Assembly (NCBI GenBank): GCA_017524805.1
Contig: JAFXUX010000031.1
Coordinates: forward strand, 1 to 64,000
DNA: 64,000 nt
Source: Candidatus Methanomethylophilaceae archaeon
GTDB lineage: Archaea > Thermoplasmatota > Thermoplasmata > Methanomassiliicoccales > Methanomethylophilaceae
Reading direction: 5' to 3'
The position numbers and the translations under genes were made by a program. Under the pieces are notes generated by a model, which saw only the letters and a list, made by a program, of their open reading frames with translations, was not told the origin of the DNA and made no database searches. Shown in pieces: positions 17,295-25,697 of the stretch; positions within the stretch are counted from its first letter, which is position 1, and each line of letters begins with the position of its first letter.

Positions 17295-18308
17295 ATGAAA
17301 CAATGGGTCTGGGCGTTTCTGGCTATCTCGGCAGCGATGCTTCTCGCGCTATCCGTCCAGTCCGCGGACTCGGAAGGCGCGAGCGACGATTACGTATCGC
17401 AGCTGGATGCGAATTCGTCGGCGGTATACGCGGAAATCTCAAATCTATCGGGAAGCGTGGATGCCACCCAGACAATCTCAGCGGAATTCCCGAATGTAGT
17501 CCTTTTCCTGAGCGAAGAGGAAGCGAAAGGATACGCCGCCTCCGAAGCCAACGATGCGGCCGCTGCCGTCTATCTGAGCGATCCCTTTTGCATATGGCTT
17601 TGGGACCTCCCAGTGAAAGGAATAGAGGTCGAGTCTGAAATAGCGTCGGTGACTTTGACCGGGGATCCCACGACTTATTACGCCGTCAGATCGGTGTCGT
17701 TCCAGATTTCAGTGCAGGAAAAATACGCCGATTCAGTGCAGAAGACATTGGATTCCGTCAAAGATGCCCTCAAAACCTATTCGGGGAGCGATTCGTCCAA
17801 AGCGAAATCGATTGCCAAGGATCTTTCCGGCATATCCAAGAAGGATGATGAGGAGGGGGAGATCAGCGATCTTTACGATGCGCTCGTGAAAAGGTCGTCG
17901 TCTTCCGCCGGAATCGCCGCCGCATTCACGTATGTCGCTTCGAACAACGGTTTGGAAGCGGTCACCGTCAAAGGCATGTTCTACGGCGATTCCTCGGACG
18001 GGAAGGTCGCCTATTGGAACGAGTGCGTCGCAGACGAGAAATGGTATGCAGTGGACGTTATCAACGGGTTGACCATGGTCGGAAGCGCCACGCCCGCATC
18101 GGGCTCGGCTTTCGCGTCCGTATATTATGAAGATCTGGATCTCAAAGATCCGAACGGGCTGGTTCCGCCCAGCTTGGAAAGGGAAGGCTATCCATATCCA
18201 GACGATACGCCTTTTTATAAGAAATACGGTCCAGTATTGACGATGGCAGTGATTTCCGCGATAGTCGTGCTCGCTCTGTTCGTCGGAGTGAGGCAAGGGA
18301 ATTTCTGA
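17295..18308 (+). CDS. Secreted/membrane-anchored protein with a degenerate transglutaminase-like domain
   Basis: 337 residues. A signal peptide (residues 1 to about 27, WVWAFLAISAAMLLALSV) and one C-terminal transmembrane helix (about 313-333) place the bulk outside the cell. Residues about 200-260 follow the layout of a transglutaminase core: SSSAGIAAAFTYVASNNGLE, then VKGMFYGD, then a WNEC segment and DEKWYAVDVING. The positions expected to hold the catalytic Cys and His are occupied by Ala/Ser and Tyr, so it is probably a binding pseudo-enzyme. No clear family match otherwise. It is a single gene with leaderless TATA spacing; a separate surface protein at 34335 carries an intact triad. 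Confidence 0.6.
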   Translation: MKQWVWAFLAISAAMLLALSVQSADSEGASDDYVSQLDANSSAVYAEISNLSGSVDATQTISAEFPNVVLFLSEEEAKGYAASEANDAAAAVYLSDPFCIWLWDLPVKGIEVESEIASVTLTGDPTTYYAVRSVSFQISVQEKYADSVQKTLDSVKDALKTYSGSDSSKAKSIAKDLSGISKKDDEEGEISDLYDALVKRSSSSAGIAAAFTYVASNNGLEAVTVKGMFYGDSSDGKVAYWNECVADEKWYAVDVINGLTMVGSATPASGSAFASVYYEDLDLKDPNGLVPPSLEREGYPYPDDTPFYKKYGPVLTMAVISAIVVLALFVGVRQGNF

Positions 18309-18325
18309 GAGGAAATAAAGAAATC

Positions 18326-18338
18326 TTTTTATAAAAGA
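18326..18338 (+). promoter_or_regulatory. TATA box of lonB
   Basis: CTTTTTATAAAAG is centred about 36 bases before ATG 18368, leaving a leader of about 10 nt. Confidence 0.6.
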
Positions 18339-18367
18339 ACAAACTGTTCAAATGGGGTCATTGAAAT

Positions 18368-20518
18368 ATGAAAGAGAAAGACGTTGAGAGGTCAAAGATT
18401 TCCGTCGAGGAGTGGGCGGAACAGCAGACCTTCGATACCACGGCCGACATAAGGATCCCCGATTCCATGACGGATCGCGTGATCGGACAGGACGATGCCG
18501 TGGAAGTCATGCGGAAGGCGGCCTCTCAGAAAAGGCATGTGATGCTCATAGGCGAGCCTGGGACGGGGAAATCCATGCTCGCTAACTCCATGGTCGAAAG
18601 CCTTTCTTCCGAGGATCTCCAAGATATAGTCGCTTACAACAATCCTGAGGATAACAATGAGCCCAGGATCAGGGTATTCCCCGCCGGTAAGGGCAAGACG
18701 CTTGTCGCTGAGCAGAAAGCCGCCGCGGCCGCCAGGAAGAACCAGTCCAACACGATGTGGGTCTATGCCTGCATGGCGCTGATAATACTCGGTCTGGTGG
18801 GTTCTTTCATATTCAACAATTTCATGATCGCGCTGGCGGCGATGCTGGGCGCATTCATCATAATAATGCTGTTCAGGACCCCTATGCAGACGAAGAACGA
18901 GGATGCACTTGTTCCCAAGCTTCTTGTCGGCCATGACGCCGGAGAGATGCCGCCGTTCGTGGATGCCACAGGTACCCATGCCGGAGCTTTATTGGGCGAT
19001 GTCAGGCACGATCCTTTCCAATCAGGCGGCCTTGAGACCCCGTCCCACAGCAGGATAGAGGCTGGAGCCATCCACAAAGCCAACAAGGGTGTCCTGTACA
19101 TCGATGAGATCAACGTCCTCAAGATGGAATCCCAGCAGGCTCTCCTCACTGCCATGCAGGAGAAGCAGATGAGCATTACCGGACAGTCCGAGAGGTCTTC
19201 CGGCGCTCTCGTCAAATCCGAGCCTGTGCCATGCGATTTCATCCTCGTCTGCGCAGGCAACTTGGATGCGATCAAAGGGATGCACCCCGCCCTGAGATCG
19301 AGGATCAGAGGTTACGGTTACGAGGTGTACATGCGCAGCACCATGCACGACACCGACGAGAACCGTCTCAACATAGCGCGTTTCGTGGCCCAGGAAGTCA
19401 AGAAAGATGGCAAGATCCCCCATTTCGACAGATTTGCCGTGGCTGAGATCGTCAGGGAGGCCCAGCGCCGTTCCGGAAGGAAAGGAGAGCTCACCCTCAG
19501 GATGAGAGAGCTCGGAGGTCTCGTCCGTGTGGCCGGGGATATCGCATATCAGAGAGGTTCCCCCTCTGTGACCATGGGCGATGTCGTAGCCGCGCGCAGA
19601 TCCGCCCGCAGCATCGAGCAGCAGATCGCAGACAGATATATCGAGAACAGCGCCGCTTATTCCATGTTCAAGACGTCCGGCAGCGAGATTGGAATGATCA
19701 ACGGCCTTGCCGCGCTCAACGCCAGCTCCAACATGGCCGAATACTCGGGAATCGTTCTCCCCATCGTCGCAGAGGTATCGCCTTCCCAAGTCCGCAAGGG
19801 AGGCCGCATCATCGCAACCGGTCAGCTGGGCACCATCGCCAAAGAAGCCGTCGACAACATCTCGGCGGTCATCAAGAAATACACGATGACCAGCCTCTCC
19901 GATAGCGACATCCATCTCCAATACATCGGAACTTATGACGGAGTCGAGGGAGACAGCGCTTCCATCACGATGGCTACGGTCATAATCTCTGCGCTGGAGA
20001 GGATACCGATCCGCCAGGATCTGGCGATGACCGGTTCCCTGAGCGTCAGAGGAATGGTCCTGCCCGTGGGCGGAGTCACAGCCAAATTGGAGGCTGCGGC
20101 CGCTTCCGGAATCAAAATCGCGCTCATACCCAAGGACAACGCCAAGGACGTCATGGTCGAGAGCAGATTCTACAAGACCATGGACATATACACCGTCGAA
20201 ACCCTCAGAGACGTCTTCGAGTATGCTTTCGTGGATTGCCCTATGAAGCAGCAGTACCTCGACAAGCTCCTTCCGCTCAACGAAAGCGGCGGGTCCACGG
20301 TCAAGAGAATCGAGCCTCCCGTGGAATACGTCTACCACAACCCTCCTCCCGAGGCTCCCGCCCAGAAGAAGCCTCCGGAAGAGCCTCCGATCCCGGAACC
20401 GGTTTCCAAGTCCGCTCCGTCTCCGAGCGCTCCCCCGTCGGGATACACTTCCGCCGGGAACATCGAAGACGACCTGGGCAAAGGGACGAAAGACCCCTTG
20501 AAGCCGTTCAGGGGATGA
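18368..20518 (+). CDS. Archaeal membrane-anchored Lon protease (LonB type)
   Basis: 716 residues. ATP-dependent protease of the archaeal Lon-B family. AAA+ Walker A is GEPGTGKS (about residue 60). Two transmembrane helices (about 138-180) are inserted in the ATPase domain and hold the hexamer at the inner membrane face. Walker B is GVLYIDEIN. The Ser of the Ser-Lys dyad is in [11 protein letters not shown] and the Lys in [10 protein letters not shown]. Archaeal LonB normally ends shortly after the protease domain; this one has an extra 70-residue tail rich in Pro, Glu and Ser (from about residue 645), probably disordered. Confidence 0.93.
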   Translation: MKEKDVERSKISVEEWAEQQTFDTTADIRIPDSMTDRVIGQDDAVEVMRKAASQKRHVMLIGEPGTGKSMLANSMVESLSSEDLQDIVAYNNPEDNNEPRIRVFPAGKGKTLVAEQKAAAAARKNQSNTMWVYACMALIILGLVGSFIFNNFMIALAAMLGAFIIIMLFRTPMQTKNEDALVPKLLVGHDAGEMPPFVDATGTHAGALLGDVRHDPFQSGGLETPSHSRIEAGAIHKANKGVLYIDEINVLKMESQQALLTAMQEKQMSITGQSERSSGALVKSEPVPCDFILVCAGNLDAIKGMHPALRSRIRGYGYEVYMRSTMHDTDENRLNIARFVAQEVKKDGKIPHFDRFAVAEIVREAQRRSGRKGELTLRMRELGGLVRVAGDIAYQRGSPSVTMGDVVAARRSARSIEQQIADRYIENSAAYSMFKTSGSEIGMINGLAALNASSNMAEYSGIVLPIVAEVSPSQVRKGGRIIATGQLGTIAKEAVDNISAVIKKYTMTSLSDSDIHLQYIGTYDGVEGDSASITMATVIISALERIPIRQDLAMTGSLSVRGMVLPVGGVTAKLEAAAASGIKIALIPKDNAKDVMVESRFYKTMDIYTVETLRDVFEYAFVDCPMKQQYLDKLLPLNESGGSTVKRIEPPVEYVYHNPPPEAPAQKKPPEEPPIPEPVSKSAPSPSAPPSGYTSAGNIEDDLGKGTKDPLKPFRG

Positions 20519-20541
20519 GGGCCGGGTCCAAGCCCAAATCA

Positions 20542-20568
20542 CGGGGGCCACAACCCCCGCCCACTTTT
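20542..20568 (+). terminator. Possible lonB terminator
   Basis: A 6-bp GC hairpin (CGGGGG/CCCCCG, loop of 6) lies 23 bases after the lonB stop, followed within 5 bases by TTTT. It is weak but well placed. Confidence 0.4.
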
Positions 20569-20722
20569 CCATTTGAATTCTGATTTGCGATCCGCTGGGC
20601 ATATCCGAATCCCGAAACTTTCGGCGAAAACTGCCGGCTGGATACGTTCAGAGTAATAATCGCGCGAATGCAGACTGGCATCCCGCAATTGTGTTTTATA
20701 CGGATTCGCAGTACTCCATGGC

Positions 20723-21442
20723 ATGTCTAGAAACGACTACAGTGCGTATTCCATGGTGGTGGGGAGGTTCCAGCCTTTCCACAACGGCCATATGGACGTC
20801 ATCAGGAAGTGCGCATCAGAGTCGGACCATCTCATCGTCGGAATCGGGAGCGCCCAGTATTCCCATCACCCGGACAACCCTTTCACCGCCGGCGAGAGAT
20901 ATCTGATGATCGAGAATTCCCTGGATGACGCGGGGATCCACAACTACAGCATCGTCCCGATGGAGGATCTGAACCGCTATTCCGTTTGGGTTTCCCATGT
21001 GGTGTCGATGTCGCCTCCTTTCAGGCGCGTGTACACCAACAATCCGCTTACTAAGCGCCTGTTCGAGGAGGCCGGGTTCGAAGTCCGCGCATCGCCCCTC
21101 TACAACCGCGATGTCTACTCCGGCACCGAAATCCGCCGCAGGATCGTCGCCGAGGAGGAATGGAGGTCGCTCGTGCCCAAAGCCGTATCAGAAGTGATGG
21201 ACGACATAGACGGGGTCGGAAGGCTCAGAGACATCTCTGGAGGTGGAGACAACGCCCCTCTCCGAAGCCGAGGCCTTGGAAAGCCTTCTCGCAAGCATGG
21301 GAAAGACTCTGTCAACTGCCGAATCCTGCACCGGAGGTCTTATCGGAGGCGCTCTGACGGCCATCCCAGGCTCTTCCGAGGTTTATATGGGAGGTATAGT
21401 TTCCTATTCAAACGAAGCCAAGACGGATCTTCTCGGCGTTGA
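20723..21442 (+). CDS. nadM: Nicotinamide-nucleotide adenylyltransferase, frame extended at the C-terminus
   Basis: The frame encodes 239 residues. The first 174 or so form archaeal NadM, which makes NAD from NMN and [17 protein letters not shown] (HxGH motif), [20 protein letters not shown], and the C-terminal [11 protein letters not shown] site. Family members end soon after the sequence equivalent to [11 protein letters not shown] (about residue 174). Here the frame stays open for 200 nt more inside pncC, giving an Arg/Ser-rich tail that looks like a shadow of the next gene. A lost stop, a frameshift or a true long overlap are all possible. ATG 20723 is about 25 bases from TTTTATACGG. The neighbour pncC acts in the same pathway. 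Confidence 0.85.
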   Translation: MSRNDYSAYSMVVGRFQPFHNGHMDVIRKCASESDHLIVGIGSAQYSHHPDNPFTAGERYLMIENSLDDAGIHNYSIVPMEDLNRYSVWVSHVVSMSPPFRRVYTNNPLTKRLFEEAGFEVRASPLYNRDVYSGTEIRRRIVAEEEWRSLVPKAVSEVMDDIDGVGRLRDISGGGDNAPLRSRGLGKPSRKHGKDSVNCRILHRRSYRRRSDGHPRLFRGLYGRYSFLFKRSQDGSSRR

Positions 21443-21734
21443 TCCGGAGACGATCCGGAGATTCGGCGCGGTTTCCGAGCAGACGGCATCGGAGATGGCG
21501 GCCGGAGCGCAGAAGGCGTTCGGAACGGATGCGGCCATTGCGGTCACCGGAATAGCCGGGCCAGGCGGGGCGACCCCCGAGAAACCCGTCGGTCTGGTTT
21601 ATATCGCCGTGGCCGACGGCCCCAGGACAGTAGTCTGCCGCAACGTGTTCGAGGGCGGCAGGGATTCCGTGAGGGAGCAGACCGTCTCCACTGCATGCGA
21701 GGTCATGAGGGAATTGCTGGAGGGCAAACTATGA
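21243..21734 (+). CDS. pncC: Nicotinamide-nucleotide amidase (CinA C-terminal domain family)
   Basis: 163 residues, a stand-alone CinA C-terminal domain. Diagnostic stretches are [19 protein letters not shown] and [20 protein letters not shown]. PncC deamidates NMN to nicotinate mononucleotide, recycling pyridine nucleotides, which fits the adjacent nadM. The start is GTG 21243, the only candidate because this frame has TAG at 21207 and no ATG before the domain. It overlaps the nadM frame by 200 nt and the next gene by 4 nt (ATGA). Confidence 0.88.
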   Translation: METTPLSEAEALESLLASMGKTLSTAESCTGGLIGGALTAIPGSSEVYMGGIVSYSNEAKTDLLGVDPETIRRFGAVSEQTASEMAAGAQKAFGTDAAIAVTGIAGPGGATPEKPVGLVYIAVADGPRTVVCRNVFEGGRDSVREQTVSTACEVMRELLEGKL

Positions 21735-22417
21735 TCGGAGGGAGATTCGAGCGGCAATTGCCTCTGTTCGGCGAGGAAGGCCAGGAGAAGATCATGGGCG
21801 CAACGGTAGGCGTCGCCGGATGCGGCGGCCTGGGAGTGACTCTGATAACCTTGCTGGCAGAGGCGGGAGTGAGCCATTACATCCTATCGGATCCGGATTA
21901 TCCGGACATAACCAATCTGAACAGGCAGTTCATCTATACTGCGGGCGACCAGAGGCCGAAGTCCCAGATTTCGGCGGAATGGATCACGGCTATCAATCCG
22001 CTGGCTGAGATCGAGGTCCATCCCGAACCATTCGGAGAGGGCACCGAATCCATGTTCTATCCGTGCGACATCATAGTGGATTGCTTGGACAACATGGAAA
22101 GCAGGATGAAGCTCGCGGATTACGCCTATGGTAACGGCAAGCCCTTGGTGCACGGCGGCATAAGCGGGTTCGAAGGCCAGATAGCCGTGTCTATTCCTGG
22201 TCAGACGCCGAGCTTAAGGGATATGATAGGCACATGCGCCGGAGAGGGCGAGGGCGTTCCCGTTTTCGGGGCTGCTGTCTCTGCGATCGCCGCTATGGAG
22301 GCCATCGAGACTCTGAAAATAATCTCGGGCATGGGAACCGAGACCGCAGGGAAGCTTGTGGCAGTCGATTTCCGCTCGATGTCGATGCAGACCGCCGATT
22401 TCAGCGGGAAGCGATGA
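21731..22417 (+). CDS. ThiF/MoeB/HesA family adenylyltransferase (E1-like)
   Basis: 228 residues. Rossmann motif GVAGCGGLG (about residues 25-33), the [14 protein letters not shown] Arg finger, the Lys in RPKSQIS, and DCLDNMESR. These are the ATP-binding residues of enzymes that adenylate the C-terminal Gly of ubiquitin-like sulfur carriers. The two CxxC zinc pairs of MoeB are absent; one Cys (GTCAGEGEG) sits where ThiF has its catalytic Cys. A role in sulfur transfer for thiamine, molybdopterin or tRNA thiolation is likely; which carrier is not visible. ATG 21731 overlaps the pncC stop. Confidence 0.82.
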   Translation: MIGGRFERQLPLFGEEGQEKIMGATVGVAGCGGLGVTLITLLAEAGVSHYILSDPDYPDITNLNRQFIYTAGDQRPKSQISAEWITAINPLAEIEVHPEPFGEGTESMFYPCDIIVDCLDNMESRMKLADYAYGNGKPLVHGGISGFEGQIAVSIPGQTPSLRDMIGTCAGEGEGVPVFGAAVSAIAAMEAIETLKIISGMGTETAGKLVAVDFRSMSMQTADFSGKR

Positions 22418-22498
22418 ATGCTCTTTTTCCGGTCGGTCCAGAGCGATCGATCGGACGTTTTGCAAGCACTTATCTAACACTTGGATGATTAGCGGCCC

Positions 22499-23401
22499 AT
22501 GGAACATGTAATGACCGGAAAGGTCAAAGAGGTCTACAAGGTGGACGACGACACCCTTGAGTTCGCCTATACCGACAACATCTCGGTGTTCGACAAGATC
22601 ATACCGTCCAAAATTCCGCACAAAGGGGAGACCCTCTGCAGAACCGCGAAGTTTTGGTTCAATATCCTGACCAAGAACGGCATCCGCAACCACTTCATCA
22701 GCGAGCCGTCCAAAGACAGGATGAGGGTCGAGCGCGTGGACATCATCCGCGATTACAGCAGGATCGACGGCACGACCAAGAACTATCTGATTCCTCTGGA
22801 GGTCATCTGCAGATACTATGCAGCAGGATCCCTTCTGGACAGGATAAAATCCGGCAAGGTCAAGCCAGAAGACCTCGGATTCCCCGCCGGATATCAGGTC
22901 AAGAAAGGCGACAAGCTGCCGAAGCCGTTCATCGAGTGCACCACGAAGCTGGAGGCCCATGACGAGAACCTGACCGACGAGGAAGCCAAGAAGATGGCCG
23001 GCCTTTCGGATGAGGAATACGAGGAGATCAAAGCCACCGTGCTGAAGATCGACGCTATCATCGCCGAGGAAGCCGGGAAGAGGAATCTCATCCATTGCGA
23101 CGGGAAGAAGGAGTTCGCTTACGACAAGAACAGGAAGCTCATGGTCGTGGACACCTTCGGAACTCTCGACGAGGATCGCTGGTGGGACGCGGATGAGTAT
23201 GCCGCCGGAAGGATAGTCGAGCTCTCCAAGGAATTCGTCCGCCAATACTACCGCGAGACCGGGTACCATGATGCACTCTATTCTGCCCGCGAAGCCGGGA
23301 AGCCAGAGCCCGACATACCTCCCCTCCCACAGGACATCATCGACCGCGTGAGCAAGCTCTACGTCGATATGTACGAGAGGATAACCGGAGAGAAATTCTG
23401 A
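22499..23401 (+). CDS. purC: Phosphoribosylaminoimidazole-succinocarboxamide synthase
   Basis: 300 residues. SAICAR synthase of de novo purine synthesis, adding aspartate to CAIR. The N-terminus GKVKEVYKVDDDTLEFAYTD, then ISVFDKIIPSKIPHKG, and the substrate segments RDYSRIDGTTKNYLIPLEVI and LIHCDGKKEFA fit the long PurC subfamily. It is a single gene; ATTATCTAACAC-like sequence about 25 bases upstream may be its TATA box. Confidence 0.95.
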   Translation: MEHVMTGKVKEVYKVDDDTLEFAYTDNISVFDKIIPSKIPHKGETLCRTAKFWFNILTKNGIRNHFISEPSKDRMRVERVDIIRDYSRIDGTTKNYLIPLEVICRYYAAGSLLDRIKSGKVKPEDLGFPAGYQVKKGDKLPKPFIECTTKLEAHDENLTDEEAKKMAGLSDEEYEEIKATVLKIDAIIAEEAGKRNLIHCDGKKEFAYDKNRKLMVVDTFGTLDEDRWWDADEYAAGRIVELSKEFVRQYYRETGYHDALYSAREAGKPEPDIPPLPQDIIDRVSKLYVDMYERITGEKF

Positions 23402-23424
23402 AGGAAGTTTAAGGTGAGGCGGCC

Positions 23425-23853
23425 TCAGAAGAGGTCGACCTTCACCAATTTATCGCCTTTGGGGCATTCGATGTCCCCATAGACGGTTTTTATGCTGTAT
23501 TTGGAGCCTTCGGTTTTGCCGGGCGCATGGCACAGCCGGTAGTTTTCGCATGCGAGGTTCTCGCATTTAGATTCCTGGTAAGTGATCATGCTCCCGTCGA
23601 TGGCTTGCTTCTTGGGTATTGACGCGGGCGTGGGGATTTTCTCGACCACCGCGGCGGTGACCTCTTCGCCCAGGTATTCGTGGCATTCGTGGGTCTGCGA
23701 CCTCACTTCCAAGACCCTGTATTTGGATCCCGGCTCCAGATTGAAGCACACCCCTTTCAGTTTGCATTCCCTGCAGTCGTTCAGCGGGCCGACGAAATAG
23801 AATTCGTTGCCTTCGTGAGCCTGCGAAGTGCCGATTAGCGTTATCAATGTCAT
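23425..23853 (-). CDS. UPF0179 family protein (archaeal, cysteine-rich)
   Basis: 142 residues. An archaea-specific family of unknown function. Cysteines appear as CRECKLKGVC near residue 30, CHEYLG, and CENLACENYRLC near 98-108, suggesting an iron-sulfur cluster or zinc sites. ATG 23853 has GAGGAAG just upstream, and the stop of egsA lies 7 bases before it, so the two are probably co-transcribed. Confidence 0.85.
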   Translation of the reverse strand: MTLITLIGTSQAHEGNEFYFVGPLNDCRECKLKGVCFNLEPGSKYRVLEVRSQTHECHEYLGEEVTAAVVEKIPTPASIPKKQAIDGSMITYQESKCENLACENYRLCHAPGKTEGSKYSIKTVYGDIECPKGDKLVKVDLF

Positions 23854-23860
23854 TTCTTCC

Positions 23861-24919
23861 TCAAATGACGCCTGTTTCGCTCGCGACGGTCATAGCTACT
23901 TCCTCGCTTATGCCTGTCGTACCGAGTATCGTGAACCTGTCGGACCTTATCTCGTGAGCGTGGACCATGGCGTCTATCATCTGATCTTTCGTTATCCCCA
24001 GTCCTCTGGCGGTTGTGGGGGCACCAATCATACGCAAAGCGTCTCTGATGCTCTTCCAGTCCCCTCCGTGGAGATACATCGTCAGTATCGAAGCCACACC
24101 GCACTGCTCCCCATGCAACGCGCGCCCGGGGCATGTGAGGTCAAGCCTATGCGAGATCATGTGCTCCGCGCCGCTGGTGGGTCTGGAGCTCCCCGCTATG
24201 TTTATCGAGATCCCGGAGAGGATAATGGGCTTGATCGCGAGCCAAACGCTCGTTTCCAGCCCGGGTTTTATCTTGTCCGCGGAGCTCATGACTGATTCCG
24301 CGGCATACTTGGACAGCGTGTATGCCGTCCCGCTGTAACTCTCATTCGTGAGCCTTTTGGCGAAATCCCAATCCTTCAGAGCTGTGAGATTGGAGATGAC
24401 ATCGGCGCATCCGGCGGCCAGAAGGCGGTAAGGGGCCTTTGAGATGACGGCAGTATCGGCTATTATGCCCATCGGGGAGCCTGATTCTATGGATTTGGAT
24501 CCCGCGGGGGTTTTCAATGATGCTCTGTTGGATGCGATGCCATCATGCGAAGCCGATGTGGGAATGCTGATGAATGGGATGTCGAGATCCTTAGAGACGA
24601 CTTTGGCCGTGTCGATCTTGCTTCCGCCGCCGACCGCCAGAATGAAATCCGATTTGAATTCTCTGATCTGGTTTTCGGCGGTTTTGACGTTCTCCATCGT
24701 CGCGTCGCCTATGAGACAGACGTCCAGATCGTATCCGCTCATATATTCGGCGACCTCTTTTCCGGCGGCTTTCATCGTCTTCTCGCCGGATATAAGCGTG
24801 GCGGTGCGCCCTATCTTGAGCTCGTCGCACATCTCTCTGACGGATCTCAGCGCATTGTGGCCGGCGTTGACGTTGCGCGGGAACTCGGCCACTTTCCATT
24901 TCATGAACTCTTCCGTCAT
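23861..24919 (-). CDS. egsA: sn-Glycerol-1-phosphate dehydrogenase
   Basis: 352 residues. Reduces dihydroxyacetone phosphate to sn-glycerol-1-phosphate, the archaea-specific backbone of ether lipids. The NAD(P) loop is VGGGSKIDTAKVV. The Zn ligands are the Asp in DVISNLTALKDWD and the His residues in SGAEHMISHRLD and RALHGEQCG. The frame is open to 25084, but that would run through the structured RNA and the promoter, so ATG 24919 is used. A TATA-like CTTTAAGTC is centred about 32 bases upstream. Confidence 0.95.
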   Translation of the reverse strand: MTEEFMKWKVAEFPRNVNAGHNALRSVREMCDELKIGRTATLISGEKTMKAAGKEVAEYMSGYDLDVCLIGDATMENVKTAENQIREFKSDFILAVGGGSKIDTAKVVSKDLDIPFISIPTSASHDGIASNRASLKTPAGSKSIESGSPMGIIADTAVISKAPYRLLAAGCADVISNLTALKDWDFAKRLTNESYSGTAYTLSKYAAESVMSSADKIKPGLETSVWLAIKPIILSGISINIAGSSRPTSGAEHMISHRLDLTCPGRALHGEQCGVASILTMYLHGGDWKSIRDALRMIGAPTTARGLGITKDQMIDAMVHAHEIRSDRFTILGTTGISEEVAMTVASETGVI

Positions 24920-24945
24920 GTTCACTGGAACCCATATGGATGTCA

Positions 24946-24957
24946 GACTTAAAGACT
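24946..24957 (-). promoter_or_regulatory. TATA-like box of egsA
   Basis: The minus strand reads GTCTTTAAGTC, centred about 32 bases before ATG 24919 and 24 bases after the T-run that ends the upstream RNA candidate. Confidence 0.45.
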
Positions 24958-24974
24958 GTCCGCTCAAATACACT

Positions 24975-24980
24975 AAAAAA
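24975..24980 (-). terminator. T6 run ending the RNA candidate
   Basis: Six consecutive T residues on the minus strand, 20 bases after the closing helix of the structured RNA candidate. Oligo-T tracts terminate archaeal RNA polymerase. Confidence 0.5.
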
Positions 24981-24999
24981 TGACGGATTATGGAGCGAA

Positions 25000-25198
25000 T
25001 AATCTGACGAGGGTTCCCCGTACCCACCCTCACGATTCCGGCCGGTGCCCGGTAGTAAAGATATCCGTCTGCGTTGGATGTCACGATGGGGGCTTAACTG
25101 ATGTATAGATGTCCCGCCCCGGACCCAATGCTATCCGCTTAACCCGCGGACAAGGGTTTGCACCCGCTCCGGAAAGGCTACCTTCCTGCGTCAGATCA
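25000..25198 (-). ncRNA. Structured RNA candidate, type not assigned
   Basis: A 199-nt GC-rich segment on the minus strand is closed by a 10-bp terminal helix (25189-25198 with 25000-25009, one G-U). Inside are hairpins at 25171-25186; a branched unit closed by 25168-25172/25119-25123 holding 25154-25165 and 25134-25150 (5-bp stem, 7-nt loop); 25089-25093/25116-25120; and 25010-25014/25026-25030. A T6 run follows. It contains two GTTAAGC motifs. It lacks the SRP helix 8 GGAAGGGAGC motif, the 5S CCGAAC loop and the RNase P conserved regions, so it is left unassigned. The 5' strand of the closing helix overlaps the stop codon of the DIP1984 gene, so it could also be a processed 3' UTR. Confidence 0.5.
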
Positions 25199-25646
25199 GC
25201 TCTGTAATCCAGTTGAGCTCTTGGATGGAATTGTCGGTTTTCCTCACGTCCTCGGAGATTCTGTCCGCTTGCTTTCTCAGAGCCTTGACGTCAACCGTGC
25301 TGACTATCTTGATGTCGGTGGAAACGCGGCGCTCAGCCCTGTTGCTGGCATGGTCGATGAAGGTTCTCAGCATATCGCCTTTCCTCTTCATGACGTCTCT
25401 GCGGGCCAGAAGCTCAGCAAGCGTAGCTCCGTTCCTGTCTTTGGTGAGGCTGTTGGTGATGTTTATCCTGCGGATCAGATCCGTGAGCTGTTCCGTGATG
25501 GTGTCAAGCTCCGCGAGAAGAACTTTCGGATCTTCGCTGGGCTCATCTCCTTCTTGGACTTTGGAATTGTTGTTGAGCCTTATCTCAAGCTGTCTGAGCC
25601 TCAGATCCAGGTCAGACCTCATCTTAAGCGCTTCCGCGAGCTTCAT
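25191..25646 (-). CDS. DIP1984 family protein
   Basis: 151 residues. MKLAEALKMRSDLDLRLRQL, RLNNNSKVQEGDEPSEDP and the C-terminal QELNWITEL match the DIP1984 (septicolysin-like) family of helical proteins, common in bacteria and unusual in archaea. The function is unknown despite the old septicolysin label. The protein is almost entirely amphipathic helix and probably coiled coil. ATG 25646 is 26 bases from the shared central TATA box; ATG 25655 is only 17 bases away. Confidence 0.85.
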   Translation of the reverse strand: MKLAEALKMRSDLDLRLRQLEIRLNNNSKVQEGDEPSEDPKVLLAELDTITEQLTDLIRRINITNSLTKDRNGATLAELLARRDVMKRKGDMLRTFIDHASNRAERRVSTDIKIVSTVDVKALRKQADRISEDVRKTDNSIQELNWITELI

Positions 25647-25665
25647 GCCCCTCATAATTGCATCT

Positions 25666-25678
25666 GTTTATTTAATCT
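25666..25678. promoter_or_regulatory. Shared bidirectional TATA box (DIP1984 / flavoprotein)
   Basis: TTTATTTAAT on plus (ATTAAATAAA on minus) is centred at 25672, exactly 26 bases before ATG 25698 (plus) and 26 bases before ATG 25646 (minus). Confidence 0.6.
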
Positions 25679-25697
25679 GTACCGCAGATTATGGTCC

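Noticed and set aside
24920-25084. N-terminal extension of egsA up to 25084
   Set aside because: It would run through the T6 terminator, the egsA promoter and part of the structured RNA, and has no counterpart in the family.
25000-25198. Reading this segment as SRP RNA, 5S rRNA or RNase P RNA
   Set aside because: GTTAAGC occurs as in 5S rRNA but the CCGAAC loop is missing; the SRP helix 8 tetraloop motif and the RNase P conserved regions are not found. Kept as an unassigned structured RNA.
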